Assembly: GCF_000971295.1 (NCBI RefSeq)
Contig: NZ_LANJ01000011.1
Coordinates: 1-64,000, forward strand
DNA: 64,000 bases
Reading direction: 5' to 3'
From: Devosia epidermidihirudinis
GTDB lineage: Bacteria > Pseudomonadota > Alphaproteobacteria > Rhizobiales > Devosiaceae
In this document: positions 1 to 8,974 of the stretch, piece after piece
How positions within the stretch are numbered: the first letter of the stretch is position 1
Layout of the letters: every line of letters starts with the position of its first letter
Translations under genes and position numbers: made by a program
The notes under the pieces: generated by a model
Seen by the model: the letters and a program-made list of their open reading frames with translations, nothing else
Told to the model about the DNA's origin: nothing
Database searches by the model: none

Positions 1-109
1 GGGTGGGGCTTACCATCAGGGCTGATGGGCCTGTTCCAGTTTCACTGATGCCGGCGCTGTCCTGGGGCTTGACCCTGGGTCTCTGGCCGTACGGCGGGCG
101 TGGAGAGGG

Positions 110-132
110 GCCCTCGGATCAAGTCCGAGGGC
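110..132. repeat. Intergenic hairpin repeat, family A copy 1
   Basis: Perfect 9-bp inverted repeat GCCCTCGGA / TCCGAGGGC around the loop TCAAG. The same core recurs at 9143-9165, 48699-48721 and 48751-48773, with a diverged copy at 44845-44867. All lie between genes, so this looks like a REP-type dispersed element. No long T-run follows, so it is not a classical terminator. Confidence 0.8.
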
Positions 133-176
133 AGCCTTGTGGATGGGATATGGGGTGTGTTGATCGACGGATCGGA

Positions 177-210
177 GTACCCCCACCTGGCCTCCCCCTG
201 TTAGGGGGAA
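177..210. repeat. Intergenic repeat, family B copy 1
   Basis: A TACCCCCACC head is followed by a C-rich/G-rich hairpin (TCCCCCT, loop GTT, AGGGGGA). Related copies are at 10632-10669 and 49183-49222. It lies just downstream of pyrC. The first 234 bases hold only this and the family A repeat; I see no gene there. Confidence 0.65.
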
Positions 211-234
211 GAACAGAGCGGAGCGTGAGGGGCG

Positions 235-1527
235 TTAGTCGACGTGCGTATGCACTGTGACGCCGCCGACGATGGTGCGCATGACCTTGCCGGCGAGGCG
301 GGCGCCTTCGAAGCTGGTGTTGCGCGAACGGGAGCGGAAGTCGCGCTCGTTGACCTGCCAGGGGTAATCGAGATCGAACAGGATCAGGTCGGCGGGCGCG
401 CCCTTGGCGATGCGGCCAGAGGGTAGGCCGAGGATTTCGGCGGGGCGGATGGTCATTGCGCGTAGGACCGTCAGCAGGTCGACATCGCCGGAGTGGACGA
501 GGCGCAGGGCTGCCGCGAGCAAGGTTTCGAGGCCGATGGCACCGTCAGAGGCTTCAGCGAAGGGCTGGCGCTTGACCTCGGTGTCCTGCGGGTCGTGATC
601 GGAATGGATAGTGTCGATGGTGCCATTGCGCAGGCCCTCGATCACCGCCTGGCGATCATCCTCGGCGCGGAGGGGCGTCGAGAGCTTGTAGAAGGTTCGG
701 TAGCGACCAATGTCGTTCTCGTTGAGCGAGAGGTTGTTGATCGAGATACCGGCCGTAACGGAGGCGTTACGCTTTTTGGCTGCAGCGAGCAGCTCGACGG
801 AACCGGCGCAGGAGATCTGGGCGGCGTGATATTTGGTCTTGGTCAGGGCGGCCAATTGCAGGTCGCGGGCCAGCGGAATGGTCTCGGCCTCGCGCGGAAT
901 GCCCTTGAGGCCGAGCACGGTGGCGAACAGGCCCTCGTTCATCACGCCCACGCCGGTGAGGCTTTTGTCGGACACGTGGTGGACGATCGTCATGCCATAA
1001 TTGGCGGCATAGCTCATCACGGTGCGGAGCAGGGCGCTCGATTGAATGGAGTTGCGGCCATCGGTGAGGCAAACGGCGCCGGCTTCCTTGAGCAGGCCGA
1101 ACTCGGTCATTTCCTGCCCGTCCAGGCCCTTGGTGATGGCGGCGGCAGGCAGAACATTGACCTTGGAGGTGGCCTTGGCGCGGCGGATGAGAAAATCCAC
1201 CAATGCGCCATCGTCCACGACGGGTGCGGTGTCGGGCATCATCACAAAGCTGGTGACGCCACCGGCAGCGGCGGCATCGCCGGCCGATTGCAGGGTTTCG
1301 CGATATTCCTTGCCGGGCTCGCCGGTGAAGACGCGCATGTCGATGAGGCCGGGCGACAGGATGTGGCCGGCGGCGTTGACGACTTCGGCGCCTTCGGGAA
1401 CGCCGACGGGGCCACCATGGGCGATATCAGCGATTACGCCATTTTCGATGAGCACGGCGCCGGTCTTGTCGGTGCCGGAGGCCGGATCGACGATGCGGGC
1501 GTTTTCAATGAGCAGGGGGCGGGTCAT
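235..1527 (-). CDS. pyrC: Dihydroorotase-like protein, probably a catalytically inactive PyrB partner
   Basis: An amidohydrolase-fold protein of 430 aa resembling class I dihydroorotase, the third step of pyrimidine synthesis. It has the N-terminal PGLIDM stretch (about residue 60) and a full-length barrel. The metal-binding HxH that normally follows PGLIDM is replaced by R-V-F. The HxxHxS motif reads HAAQIS near residue 240, and the PNT motif is PDT. These losses match the non-catalytic PyrC' or PyrX proteins known to stabilise aspartate transcarbamoylase in other proteobacteria. The ATG overlaps the pyrB stop by 4 bp, so the two are co-translated, which fits a structural partner. I infer that an active dihydroorotase is encoded elsewhere. 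Confidence is high for the family and moderate for inactivity. Confidence 0.9.
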   Translation of the reverse strand: MTRPLLIENARIVDPASGTDKTGAVLIENGVIADIAHGGPVGVPEGAEVVNAAGHILSPGLIDMRVFTGEPGKEYRETLQSAGDAAAAGGVTSFVMMPDTAPVVDDGALVDFLIRRAKATSKVNVLPAAAITKGLDGQEMTEFGLLKEAGAVCLTDGRNSIQSSALLRTVMSYAANYGMTIVHHVSDKSLTGVGVMNEGLFATVLGLKGIPREAETIPLARDLQLAALTKTKYHAAQISCAGSVELLAAAKKRNASVTAGISINNLSLNENDIGRYRTFYKLSTPLRAEDDRQAVIEGLRNGTIDTIHSDHDPQDTEVKRQPFAEASDGAIGLETLLAAALRLVHSGDVDLLTVLRAMTIRPAEILGLPSGRIAKGAPADLILFDLDYPWQVNERDFRSRSRNTSFEGARLAGKVMRTIVGGVTVHTHVD

Positions 1528-2501
1528 GCGCGGTCTCCTGCCGGCAGCAAGGCATCGAGGACGGCCATGCGCACGGCGACGCCCATTTCGACCTGGTCGA
1601 TGATGACGGAGGCGGGGCCATCGGCAATTGCCGGATCGATCTCGACGCCGCGGTTCATCGGACCGGGATGCATGACAATGGCGTCGGGCTTGGCGTAGGC
1701 CAGTTTTTCGGCATCGAGGCCATAGAAGTGGTAATATTCGCGGACCGAGGGGATCATACGGCCATTGGCGCGCTCATGCTGAAGGCGCAGCATCATGACG
1801 ACGTCAGCGCCCTTGAGGCCTTCGCGCATGTCGGTGAAAACTTCGGTGGCGAGGTGTTCGATACCGGCGGGCAGCAGGTTGCGCGGGGCAATGACGCGGG
1901 TGCGGACATTGAGTGCGCCGAGCAGCAGCAGATTGGACCGGACGACGCGCGAATTGGCGATATCGCCGCAGATGGCCACGGTCAGGCCGGAAATGCGGCC
2001 CTTGTGATTGCGGATGGTCAGGGCGTCGAGCAGGGCCTGGGTGGGGTGCTCATGGGCGCCGTCGCCGGCATTGATCACTGCGCAGCCAACCTTCTGGCTC
2101 AGCAGCTCCACCGCGCCAGCCGCCGAGTGGCGCACGACGATGACGTCGGGGCGCATGGCGTTGAGCGTGGCGGCCGTATCGACAAGGGTTTCGCCCTTGG
2201 ACACCGAGCTGGTCTTGACCGACATGTTCATCACCTGCGCGCCGAGGCGCTTACCGGCGATTTCGAACGAGCCCTGCGTGCGGGTGGACGATTCGAAGAA
2301 CAGGTTAATCTGGGTTTTCCCTGCCAGCGTGGGGAAGCTCTTGCGCTCCTGCCGACTGACCGGAACCATGCGCTCGGCGCGATCCAGCAGGTCGATGATC
2401 TCGTGCTGTTTGAGATCGGCAATGGAAAGCAGATGCTTCTGGCTGAAAGGGGGATAATCGCCGGACGTACCGGCGGGCGTGGTTGAGGCTTTGGGGGCCA
2501 T
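1524..2501 (-). CDS. pyrB: Aspartate carbamoyltransferase catalytic chain
   Basis: Condenses carbamoyl phosphate with aspartate, the committed step of pyrimidine synthesis in the cytoplasm. The 325-aa product has the carbamoyl-phosphate loop [13 protein letters not shown] (about residue 60), [11 protein letters not shown] (about 140) and the aspartate-site LRLQHER (about 235), at normal catalytic-chain length. I chose the ATG at 2501 because GGGA lies just upstream; an in-frame start at 2543 would add 14 residues that look unlike the family. It is first in a two-gene unit with the dihydroorotase-like gene. No regulatory chain (pyrI) is seen, which is usual in alphaproteobacteria. Confidence 0.96.
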   Translation of the reverse strand: MAPKASTTPAGTSGDYPPFSQKHLLSIADLKQHEIIDLLDRAERMVPVSRQERKSFPTLAGKTQINLFFESSTRTQGSFEIAGKRLGAQVMNMSVKTSSVSKGETLVDTAATLNAMRPDVIVVRHSAAGAVELLSQKVGCAVINAGDGAHEHPTQALLDALTIRNHKGRISGLTVAICGDIANSRVVRSNLLLLGALNVRTRVIAPRNLLPAGIEHLATEVFTDMREGLKGADVVMMLRLQHERANGRMIPSVREYYHFYGLDAEKLAYAKPDAIVMHPGPMNRGVEIDPAIADGPASVIIDQVEMGVAVRMAVLDALLPAGDRA

Positions 2502-2600
2502 GCGTTCCCATCCCTGATGTTTGATGCGGTCTAGGGGAGGCAAGCGGCGTGGGCAAGATCATTTATGCGGTTTTGAATATGTTCGAGCACTTTCGAGCCG

Positions 2601-2620
2601 AAAATATTCCAAAATATTCC
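2601..2620. promoter_or_regulatory. Tandem 10-bp repeat in the pyrB leader region
   Basis: AAAATATTCC occurs twice head-to-tail with no gap, in an AT-rich patch 100 bp upstream of the pyrB start and just after the ruvX stop. The 10-bp period puts both copies on one face of the helix. Role unknown: it could be an UP element, an upstream promoter part or a binding site. Confidence 0.4.
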
Positions 2621-2632
2621 ACGCTCTTGGCC

Positions 2633-3091
2633 TCAGTTTCGTAGCCGATCCAGAGCGCCCTGGAGGATGTAGCTGGCGGCAAGTTTGTCGACGACTTCGG
2701 CCCGGCGGTCGCGGCGCATGTCGGCTTCGATCATCATGCGGGTGACGGCGCTGGTGGAGAGGCGTTCGTCCCAGAAGGCGATGGGCAGGGTGATGCGCTG
2801 GGCGAGGCTGCGGGCGAAGGCCCGGGTGGACTGGACGCGCGGGCCCTCGGAGCCATCCATATTGAGCGGCAGGCCGAGAATGATGGCGACAACGTTGTTC
2901 TGGGCGATCAGCTCATCGAGGCGAATGGCATCCGCGGTGAACTTGGTGCGCTTGATGGTTTCGAGTGGCGTGGCTGAATAACGCATGCCATCGGAGATGG
3001 CTACACCAATGGTCTTGGTGCCCAGATCAAGTCCGAGAATCTTGCCCGTGGCCGGAATGGCGGCGAGCGGATTGGCGAATTCTTCGGTCAT
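2633..3091 (-). CDS. ruvX: Putative pre-16S rRNA nuclease / Holliday junction resolvase-like YqgF (RuvX)
   Basis: RNase H-fold protein of 152 aa, the usual size. It shows the N-terminal acidic motif GLDLGTKTIGVAISD (about residues 19-33), GLPLNMDGSEGPR in the middle, and FWDERLSTSAV (about 108-118), the three catalytic blocks of the family. The E. coli member matures the 16S rRNA 5' end; a resolvase role was also proposed. It lies upstream of pyrB on the same strand with 131 bp between them, and diverges from the next gene. Confidence 0.93.
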   Translation of the reverse strand: MTEEFANPLAAIPATGKILGLDLGTKTIGVAISDGMRYSATPLETIKRTKFTADAIRLDELIAQNNVVAIILGLPLNMDGSEGPRVQSTRAFARSLAQRITLPIAFWDERLSTSAVTRMMIEADMRRDRRAEVVDKLAASYILQGALDRLRN

Positions 3092-3163
3092 TGCGGGCGG
3101 GTCCCTTGCCTGATGCGGCCCGTCCTATAGTTTGCGCGCCAATTTGGCGACAGGAAAGCATAG

Positions 3164-3694
3164 ATGAAACTCACCTGGTTTGGCGGGACGACGGTTCGCA
3201 TTCATGTTGGTGGGGCGATTCTGGTGGGGGATGCGAAGGGGGCGCCGGCTAGAATCGATCGGACGGAGCTGGTGTCAGGGGCCGATCGGGTGTTTGCGCT
3301 GGATGGTGCGGATCTGCCGGTGGCTGATGGCGCGAGCTGGAAGCCGCGGCGACAGGCGCGGTTGCTGGATGAGGGCGAGGTTCTGCCCGAGGTGTTGCTG
3401 TGGTCGGTCACTGGCGGTGTGCTGGTCGACGCGATTGGGGAAGCGCCGTTGCTGCTGGCGAGCGACGATCTTGGTGAGCTGGGGCGTTGGGCCGATGGCG
3501 CGGTTGTGGTGCTGTTTGGTGACGGAGCAGCGCTCAGCGCTCGTGGGCAGGCCGTGCTGGATGCCCGCACACCCAAGGTGATTGCGCTGGCGGCGGGCGA
3601 GGATGACGTCGACATTGCCATCGCCGCCCTGCGCGATAGATTGGACGGCACGGGGCTGTTTTCGCTGGAGCCGGGAATGGCGCTGGAAATCTGA
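3164..3694 (+). CDS. Degenerate metallo-beta-lactamase-fold protein
   Basis: 176 aa. The N-terminus ([18 protein letters not shown]) is the beta-strand start of UlaG/UPF0173-type MBL hydrolases, and the C-terminus (LEPGMALEI) resembles their final strand. The HxHxDH zinc motif is absent: the equivalent stretch reads roughly [11 protein letters not shown]. The product is also shorter than the family (about 220-240 aa). From memory, a full MBL hydrolase often sits between ruvX and gatC in Rhizobiales, so I read this as a decayed orthologue at its ancestral position. The frame is intact, so it may keep a non-hydrolytic role. It diverges from ruvX and precedes gatC by 86 bp. Confidence 0.6.
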   Translation: MKLTWFGGTTVRIHVGGAILVGDAKGAPARIDRTELVSGADRVFALDGADLPVADGASWKPRRQARLLDEGEVLPEVLLWSVTGGVLVDAIGEAPLLLASDDLGELGRWADGAVVVLFGDGAALSARGQAVLDARTPKVIALAAGEDDVDIAIAALRDRLDGTGLFSLEPGMALEI

Positions 3695-3780
3695 TCGGAC
3701 GCATCAGCCAAATTCATTGTCTTTTCCGGCGGTCCGTTGCTAAGAACGGCCCAATTGAGCCGCTATTTTCTGGAGTTCCC

Positions 3781-4068
3781 ATGTCGGTTGATGCCGCCAC
3801 CGTGAAACGCATTGGTCGCCTTGCGCGCATCCGTATCGAGGACAGCGAAGTTGCTGCCTATCAGGATGAGCTCAATGCCATGTTGGGGTTTGTCGAGCAG
3901 CTGACGTCCATCAACGTGGATGGCGTGGAACCGATGACATCGGTGACGCCCATGACGTTGCGCCGCCGCGATGACGTGGTCACTGATGGTGGCTATCCCG
4001 AAAAGATCGTCGCCAATGCGCCTTTGTCGGAAGACAACTTCTTCATGGTGCCCAAGGTGATCGAATAA
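3781..4068 (+). CDS. gatC: Asp-tRNA(Asn)/Glu-tRNA(Gln) amidotransferase subunit C
   Basis: Small 95-aa subunit of GatCAB that wraps GatA and GatB in the tRNA-dependent amidotransferase. The sequence has the family pattern: [27 protein letters not shown], and the PM-rich middle [11 protein letters not shown] followed by [14 protein letters not shown] ribosome site lies 7 bp before the ATG. It starts the gatC-GNAT-lipid-free periplasmic gene-gatA run, while gatB is about 4 kb away. Confidence 0.96.
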   Translation: MSVDAATVKRIGRLARIRIEDSEVAAYQDELNAMLGFVEQLTSINVDGVEPMTSVTPMTLRRRDDVVTDGGYPEKIVANAPLSEDNFFMVPKVIE

Positions 4069-4551
4069 ATGCCAGTTTCGATCGCTGTCGAAACACCACT
4101 TCAGGACGATGTGCGGGCGCTTGTGACCAAGTTGAACGCGCATCTTTTGCCGCTGTCACCACTCGAGTTCCAGTTCAAGATGACTGTGGAGCAGATGGCC
4201 GATAGCGACACGACGCTGTTTGTGGCGCGGGACGAAAGCGGCGCGGCTGTGGGCATGGGTGCGCTCAAGGTGCATTCGGCTGAGCTGGGCGAAGTCAAAC
4301 GCATGTTCACCGACCCAGAAGTGCGCGGCAAGCGTATCGGTTCGGCACTGCTCGACGCTATCGTCGGACTGGCTCGTGAGCGTTCGCTGAAGGTGCTGAT
4401 GCTGGAAACGGGGACTGGCGAGGGGATGGCGGAAGCGCATCGCCTTTACACGCGCAGCGGTTTTGCCGAACGCGGTCCGTTTCTGGATTATCCCGACAGT
4501 GAATGGTCGGCGTTCTTCGAACTGCCGCTGGATGCGGGGCCTCCCGCATGA
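4069..4551 (+). CDS. GNAT family N-acetyltransferase
   Basis: 160 aa with one GNAT domain. The acetyl-CoA loop is visible as FTDPEVRGKRIGSALLDAIV (about residues 83-102, the R/Q-x-x-G-x-G signature), preceded by strand VGMGALKVH and followed by LYTRSGF. Substrate unknown. The ATG directly abuts the gatC stop, so it is co-transcribed with the gat genes. Insertion of a GNAT gene inside a gat cluster gives no functional clue that I recognise. Confidence 0.88.
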   Translation: MPVSIAVETPLQDDVRALVTKLNAHLLPLSPLEFQFKMTVEQMADSDTTLFVARDESGAAVGMGALKVHSAELGEVKRMFTDPEVRGKRIGSALLDAIVGLARERSLKVLMLETGTGEGMAEAHRLYTRSGFAERGPFLDYPDSEWSAFFELPLDAGPPA

Positions 4552-5009
4552 TGAAGCAAATTGCATTGCTGGCGCTGTGCGGGCTGGCGCTGACCGGCTC
4601 CGCCATGGCGCAGGACGAGCGTGTGATCGACCAATCCAAGCTCTACGTGAGCGAACTCGATGCGTGCGAAGCCATCGAGCGTCGGGGCGCAGAAGCCTGG
4701 ATGGAGAGCGATTTTATTAGCCTCAGCTTTTCCGGCGGCCTGCAAGGCACGGAGTATCAGTGCCACTTCGTCGACGTGAAGGCCGTGTCCAAGCGCAGCT
4801 TAATCTTCGTCTCGGCAGTGTGCGAGTTGCCCGGCGAGATTTATCCTGACACGTTGGCTATCGCCGCTTACGACGATAAGACAATTCAAGTCGTTTCTTC
4901 CTACGAGACTGCAATGGCCGCCGCTGGCAAGGTCGATCCGAGCGCACACAGTGCCGACGGCATGCTATTTACCCGCTGCGACAATCTGAGCGAGACATAC
5001 TTTGACTGA
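4548..5009 (+). CDS. Hypothetical exported protein
   Basis: About 153 aa beginning with a clear Sec signal peptide ([20 protein letters not shown], cut after AMA). The mature part holds several cysteines that could pair in the periplasm. I do not recognise a family. The start is one of two adjacent ATGs (4548 or 4551) overlapping the GNAT stop; the end overlaps the gatA TTG. It is thus embedded in the gatC-gatA unit by overlaps on both sides. Confidence 0.75.
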   Translation: MMKQIALLALCGLALTGSAMAQDERVIDQSKLYVSELDACEAIERRGAEAWMESDFISLSFSGGLQGTEYQCHFVDVKAVSKRSLIFVSAVCELPGEIYPDTLAIAAYDDKTIQVVSSYETAMAAAGKVDPSAHSADGMLFTRCDNLSETYFD

Positions 5010-6486
5010 CCTGACCAAACTCAGCCTGGCCGATGCCCGCAAGGGCCTCAACGACAAGAGCTTCACTTCGACCGAACTGACTGGGGCGTACCTGTCGGCG
5101 ATCGAACAGGCCAATCCATCGCTCAACGCCTATGTGGCTGTGACCGGTGAGCAGGCGCTCGATATGGCCAAGGCCAGCGATGCCAAGCTCGCGGCCGGGC
5201 AGGGTGGCGCGCTGGAAGGCATTCCACTGGGCATCAAGGATCTGTTTGCGACCAAGGGCGTGCACACGCAGGCGGCCAGCCACATCCTCGACGGCTTCAA
5301 GCCCGAATATGAATCGACCGTGACCGCCAATCTGTGGCGTGATGGCGCCGTCATGCTGGGCAAGCTCAACATGGACGAGTTCGCCATGGGCTCGTCCAAC
5401 GAGACCAGCTATTACGGCCCCGTCATCAGCCCGTTCCGCGCCGAGGGCAGTAATGCCAATCTGGTGCCAGGTGGTTCGTCGGGCGGTTCGGCGGCTGCTG
5501 TTTCGGCGTGGCTGTGCGCAGCAGCGACGGCAACAGACACCGGTGGCTCGATCCGCCAGCCAGCAGCCTTCACTGGCACGGTCGGCATCAAGCCAACCTA
5601 TGGCCGTTGCTCGCGCTGGGGCACTGTGGCTTTCGCGTCCTCGCTCGATCAGGCTGGCCCAATCGCCCGCACAGTGGAAGACGCTGCGCTGATGATGACC
5701 TCGATGTCTGGGTTCGATCCCAAGGATTCGACCAGCGTTGATCTGGCGGTGCCAGATTTTGCCGCTGCTGTTGAACGCGGCGTGAAGGGCCTCACCATCG
5801 GCGTTCCGCGCGAATACCGCATGGACGGCATGCCCGCCGAGATCGAAAAGCTGTGGCAGCAGGGCCTCGACTGGCTGCGCGCCGAGGGTGCGACGGTCAA
5901 GGACATCTCACTGCCGCACACGAAGTACGCACTGCCAGCCTATTACATCGTGGCGCCCGCTGAGGCCTCGTCGAACCTTGCCCGCTATGATGGCGTGAAG
6001 TTCGGCCTGCGCGTTTCGGGCAAGGACATCACCGACATGTATGAGCTGACCCGCGCTGCCGGGTTTGGCCGGGAAGTGAAGCGTCGCATCATGATCGGCA
6101 CCTATGTGCTGTCGGCCGGCTATTTCGATGCCTATTACGTCAAGGCGCAGAAGGTCCGCACGCTGATCAAGAAGGACTTCGAGGACGCGTTCCACGCGGG
6201 TGTCGACGCCATCCTGACGCCTGCAACGCCTTCGGCTGCGTTCGGTATCGGTGATGAGGATATGGCCAGCGATCCGGTCAAGATGTACCTCAATGACGTG
6301 TTCACAGTGACGGTGAACATGGCCGGTCTGCCGGGCATTGCGGTACCTGCGGGTAAGGACGGTCAGGGCCTGCCACTCGGCCTGCAGCTGATCGGCAAGC
6401 CATTTGACGAAGAGACGCTGTTTGCCGCGGCGCGCGTCATCGAAAAGAGCGCCAACCTCGACTTCTCGCCAAAGCGTTGGTGGTAA
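5002..6486 (+). CDS. gatA: Asp-tRNA(Asn)/Glu-tRNA(Gln) amidotransferase subunit A
   Basis: Amidase subunit that releases ammonia from glutamine for transamidation of misacylated tRNA. 494 aa, normal length. The amidase-signature residues are visible: the Lys of [10 protein letters not shown] (about 78), the cis-Ser in [13 protein letters not shown] (about 156-168) and the Ser nucleophile region [11 protein letters not shown] (about 178-188). Translation starts at a TTG that overlaps the end of the preceding exported-protein gene by 8 bp, suggesting coupling. Confidence 0.97.
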   Translation: MTDLTKLSLADARKGLNDKSFTSTELTGAYLSAIEQANPSLNAYVAVTGEQALDMAKASDAKLAAGQGGALEGIPLGIKDLFATKGVHTQAASHILDGFKPEYESTVTANLWRDGAVMLGKLNMDEFAMGSSNETSYYGPVISPFRAEGSNANLVPGGSSGGSAAAVSAWLCAAATATDTGGSIRQPAAFTGTVGIKPTYGRCSRWGTVAFASSLDQAGPIARTVEDAALMMTSMSGFDPKDSTSVDLAVPDFAAAVERGVKGLTIGVPREYRMDGMPAEIEKLWQQGLDWLRAEGATVKDISLPHTKYALPAYYIVAPAEASSNLARYDGVKFGLRVSGKDITDMYELTRAAGFGREVKRRIMIGTYVLSAGYFDAYYVKAQKVRTLIKKDFEDAFHAGVDAILTPATPSAAFGIGDEDMASDPVKMYLNDVFTVTVNMAGLPGIAVPAGKDGQGLPLGLQLIGKPFDEETLFAAARVIEKSANLDFSPKRWW

Positions 6487-6489
6487 GAC

Positions 6490-6861
6490 ATGGCTGGCTG
6501 GTCGCCGACTGACGACAATGGCGGGTTCGGATCGGACCTGAGCGTCTATATGGCGCATCTGCGGTGCATCGCAGGGCTGGTCGTGGAACCCAAGACCAAG
6601 GGCGTCAATCTTCCAGCGGAATACCGCTGGGAGATTACCCAGAGCACCCAGCCGCTGATTGAGGCGTCTGAGGGCGATCTGTCCTATGAGGACGTTGCGG
6701 CGCTGAAGGCGTTTGCCGAAGAGGTCACGCGCGTGCCTGTCAATGCACCGCCGCTGTCGGACAAGTCCTGGGCGAAATCGCGCGCTATGGCGCACGATTT
6801 GCTGGCTCAGCTGGAACCGCTTTATGCGGAGCTGGAACCTGGGCTTCTCGGTGACGAATAG
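6490..6861 (+). CDS. Conserved-looking hypothetical protein
   Basis: 123 aa starting 4 bp after the gatA stop, so probably in the same transcript. Acidic and soluble, with no signal peptide or membrane segment. The C-terminal half looks helical (ALKAFAEEVTR, AHDLLAQLEPLYAELEP). I do not recognise a domain. Codon use resembles its neighbours, supporting a real gene. Confidence 0.6.
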   Translation: MAGWSPTDDNGGFGSDLSVYMAHLRCIAGLVVEPKTKGVNLPAEYRWEITQSTQPLIEASEGDLSYEDVAALKAFAEEVTRVPVNAPPLSDKSWAKSRAMAHDLLAQLEPLYAELEPGLLGDE

Positions 6862-6971
6862 GGCTTGGGCTTGATTGCTATGCCGATCCGACCTATTTGG
6901 CGCGCATGCACAAATTGAAATTGGTTGTGACGTCGCCTCAAGGGGCGTCCGGGCCGACAAGGGTATCGCCG

Positions 6972-7289
6972 ATGGCCGCTGACATTTTCACCACGCTCGA
7001 CTGGTCCGAGCCACCCAAAGACATGAGCAAGCCTTTGCAGGCTCTGTGGTGGCTGAAGAAGGGCGAGCTGCGTGTGGGCCCCGAATGGGAGCAGGCGCAC
7101 AATATCGTTCAGGCGATGGAGGGCGTGCAGGCTTTCGACTGGGTCCACGCACTGATGCACTGGATCGAAGCCGATATGGGCAATGCCGATTACTGGTATC
7201 GCCGCGCGGGCAAAAAGCGGGCTACGCCCAGCGTGGGCAGCGAGTGGGAACATATCGCGGCTGCCCTCAGCGAAGTGACTAAGCACTAA
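6972..7289 (+). CDS. Hypothetical protein, tryptophan-rich
   Basis: 105 aa, soluble, unusually rich in Trp and His (TLDWSEPP, LWWLKKGEL, GPEWEQAHNI, HALMHWIEAD, YWYRRAGK). I chose ATG 6972 because AAGGG lies at a good distance upstream; starts at 6897 (TTG) or 6906 lack a ribosome site. The family looks familiar from rhizobial genomes as a hypothetical protein, but I cannot name a function. A strong terminator follows at once. Confidence 0.6.
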   Translation: MAADIFTTLDWSEPPKDMSKPLQALWWLKKGELRVGPEWEQAHNIVQAMEGVQAFDWVHALMHWIEADMGNADYWYRRAGKKRATPSVGSEWEHIAAALSEVTKH

Positions 7290-7293
7290 GAAA

Positions 7294-7324
7294 AAGGCCC
7301 CGGTGGATGATCCCCCGGGGCCTT
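7294..7324 (+). terminator. Intrinsic terminator, likely bidirectional
   Basis: Stem AAGGCCCCGG / CCGGGGCCTT with two further inner pairs. It is flanked by A5 on the left and TT..TTT on the right, so it can serve both the plus-strand gene ending at 7289 and the minus-strand binding-protein gene ending at 7328. Confidence 0.8.
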
Positions 7325-7327
7325 CGT

Positions 7328-8242
7328 TTACTTCAGCAGGTAGGCGGCTTCGCGAAGCTTTTCAGCGAAGTTCAGGCCAGCGAGGCCATAGCCCTGGTTG
7401 TCGCGCTGATCGACTTCGTAGACATGGCCAGCGGCAACGGCAGGCAGACGATCCCACAGAGGGCCGCTTTCCACGCCGCTCTGGTTCTGGCGTATGATCA
7501 GGTCGAAGACAGCCAGTTCGCCGTAGTTTTCCTGAGCGAACTCAGTGCCGCTATCCTGCTCTGGGTCCCAAAAGGGCAGATCGAGGCCGAGATCGTGCGC
7601 AGTGACCATCTGCAGGTTGGAGTGCTGCACAAGGGCCGAATCTTCCGAGCTCACGAGAATGCCGACTTTCTTGCCGGCGACGAGCGGGCCGATCTCGGCT
7701 TTGATTTCGGCAATGCGGGCGTCGTATTTGGCAAGCAGACCATTGGCCTTATCGGCCAGGCCGAACTGGGCGAGCTGGGCGGAGAGATCCTTCTTCCAGC
7801 CATCATGGCCATCGCTGACCGGCAGAATCGGTGCGATCTGGCGTAGGCGGGCATTGTCGTACCAATCGGTCTGGTAGCCATAGCTGCCCATGATGATCAG
7901 ATCAGGCTCAAAGGCGATCAGCTGCTCGAAATTGATCTTGGTGACGTCGACGGCAAGAAGGGGCAGGTCGGCTGGAACCAAATCTGGGAACTGTTCGCCC
8001 GGGCGCTCCTGACCAGCGACGAAGTTGCCGCTGGCGACAACGTTCCACCCGGCGATGATCGCGAATTCAAGATCGGTGCGGCCCTGAATGGTGACGACGC
8101 GCAGTGGTTCCTTGGGCACTTCAACGGTGTTGTCGGCGTAGGAGAAGTTGACGGTGTCGGCGGCAAAGGCGGGTGGCAGCGAAGCCGAGGCCGCAAGGAC
8201 GAGCGCCAGGCTGACAGCGCGGATTGAATGGGAAACGGACAT
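7328..8242 (-). CDS. Iron-siderophore-type ABC transporter substrate-binding protein
   Basis: Periplasmic binding protein of the FepB/FhuD (cluster 8) type, delivering a ferric chelate to an inner-membrane importer. 304 aa with a Sec signal peptide ending PPAFA, so it is soluble rather than a lipoprotein. Typical features are the first-lobe strand LRVVTIQGRTDLEF and FEPDLIIMGSY at about 110. I chose ATG 8242, with GAGGG before it, over an in-frame TTG at 8254. No permease or ATPase gene is adjacent; a matching FecE/FecCD pair sits at the far right of the window. A palindrome at 8312-8331 lies 70 bp upstream. The ligand is not predictable. Confidence 0.88.
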   Translation of the reverse strand: MSVSHSIRAVSLALVLAASASLPPAFAADTVNFSYADNTVEVPKEPLRVVTIQGRTDLEFAIIAGWNVVASGNFVAGQERPGEQFPDLVPADLPLLAVDVTKINFEQLIAFEPDLIIMGSYGYQTDWYDNARLRQIAPILPVSDGHDGWKKDLSAQLAQFGLADKANGLLAKYDARIAEIKAEIGPLVAGKKVGILVSSEDSALVQHSNLQMVTAHDLGLDLPFWDPEQDSGTEFAQENYGELAVFDLIIRQNQSGVESGPLWDRLPAVAAGHVYEVDQRDNQGYGLAGLNFAEKLREAAYLLK

Positions 8243-8311
8243 TAAAACCCTCAAGCGAAATTAAGCAGCACCGCCAGCCGATTGAGACGGCAGCAGTGTT
8301 CATCGCATCAA

Positions 8312-8331
8312 ACAAACATGAATATGTTTGT
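8312..8331. promoter_or_regulatory. Palindrome upstream of the iron-binding-protein gene
   Basis: ACAAACAT-GAAT-ATGTTTGT, a perfect 8-bp inverted repeat in an AT-rich patch, 70 bp upstream of the binding-protein ATG and just past the DUF998 stop. AT-rich stems with no T-run argue for a protein-binding operator rather than a terminator. An iron-responsive regulator is a reasonable guess from context. The sequence is not a clean E. coli-type Fur box. Confidence 0.5.
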
Positions 8332-8335
8332 CAAA

Positions 8336-8974
8336 TTATTTGGCAGTGAGGTCGCCGGAGAGGATGAGGAAGCCGGTGACAATGTACCAGATGGTGTGTG
8401 GCCAGGCGGCGACGCGCTCGATGGTGCCGCGCCCGAAGGGGTAAATGCCGGCCACGTAGAGGAGGAAGGCCACGAGCGCAATGGCGCCGGTGGCGATCGT
8501 ATAGAGCGCGAAGGGGCGGTGCGTGCGCCAGAGGACCGCGCCCAGCAGGAAGAAGCCGAAGCAGGCAATGCCGAGCGACAGCGTGGCGCCCAGCATGTGG
8601 AGCGGCAGGACGGCATTGAGCGGGAAAATGCCGACGAGCATGCTGCCGGCGCCGCCCAATGCCAGCAGCCAGAGGGCCGACACTGTGAGTTTGCCTTGTG
8701 GCCAGAGCGTGCGCGTAAACCAGATGCCGAGGACGACGAGCGCGCCGTTGAGCACAATGCCGGTGTTGAAGACGAGGCTGAGAGGCGAACAGACCAGTTC
8801 GGTGCCGCCGGGGGCAGGGTTGAAATAGCTGCCACAGGTGGTGACGCCGAGAAGGCTGATGTCATCGAGCGCCATGGAATAAGCGGGCCATGCCGCCTGG
8901 GCGATGAACTGGGCGAGGAAGAACTCGATGGTCAGCAGCCAGAAAATGGCGCCAAGACGAATCTGGCTGGTCAT
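8336..8974 (-). CDS. DUF998 family integral membrane protein
   Basis: 212 aa with about six hydrophobic segments: residues 8-28, 66-85, 95-115, 122-145, 151-172 and 190-205. The layout and the motif PLSLVFNTGIVLNGALVVLGI match DUF998 membrane proteins, whose function is unknown. The ATG at 8974 follows a GGGGGAA stretch. It lies upstream of, and on the same strand as, the iron-binding-protein gene with 93 bp between them; any functional link is unproven. Confidence 0.78.
   Translation of the reverse strand: MTSQIRLGAIFWLLTIEFFLAQFIAQAAWPAYSMALDDISLLGVTTCGSYFNPAPGGTELVCSPLSLVFNTGIVLNGALVVLGIWFTRTLWPQGKLTVSALWLLALGGAGSMLVGIFPLNAVLPLHMLGATLSLGIACFGFFLLGAVLWRTHRPFALYTIATGAIALVAFLLYVAGIYPFGRGTIERVAAWPHTIWYIVTGFLILSGDLTAK

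Noticed and set aside
493..1698. 401-codon plus-strand frame over pyrC
   Set aside because: Gly/Ala/His/Asp-rich shadow of the dihydroorotase-like gene.
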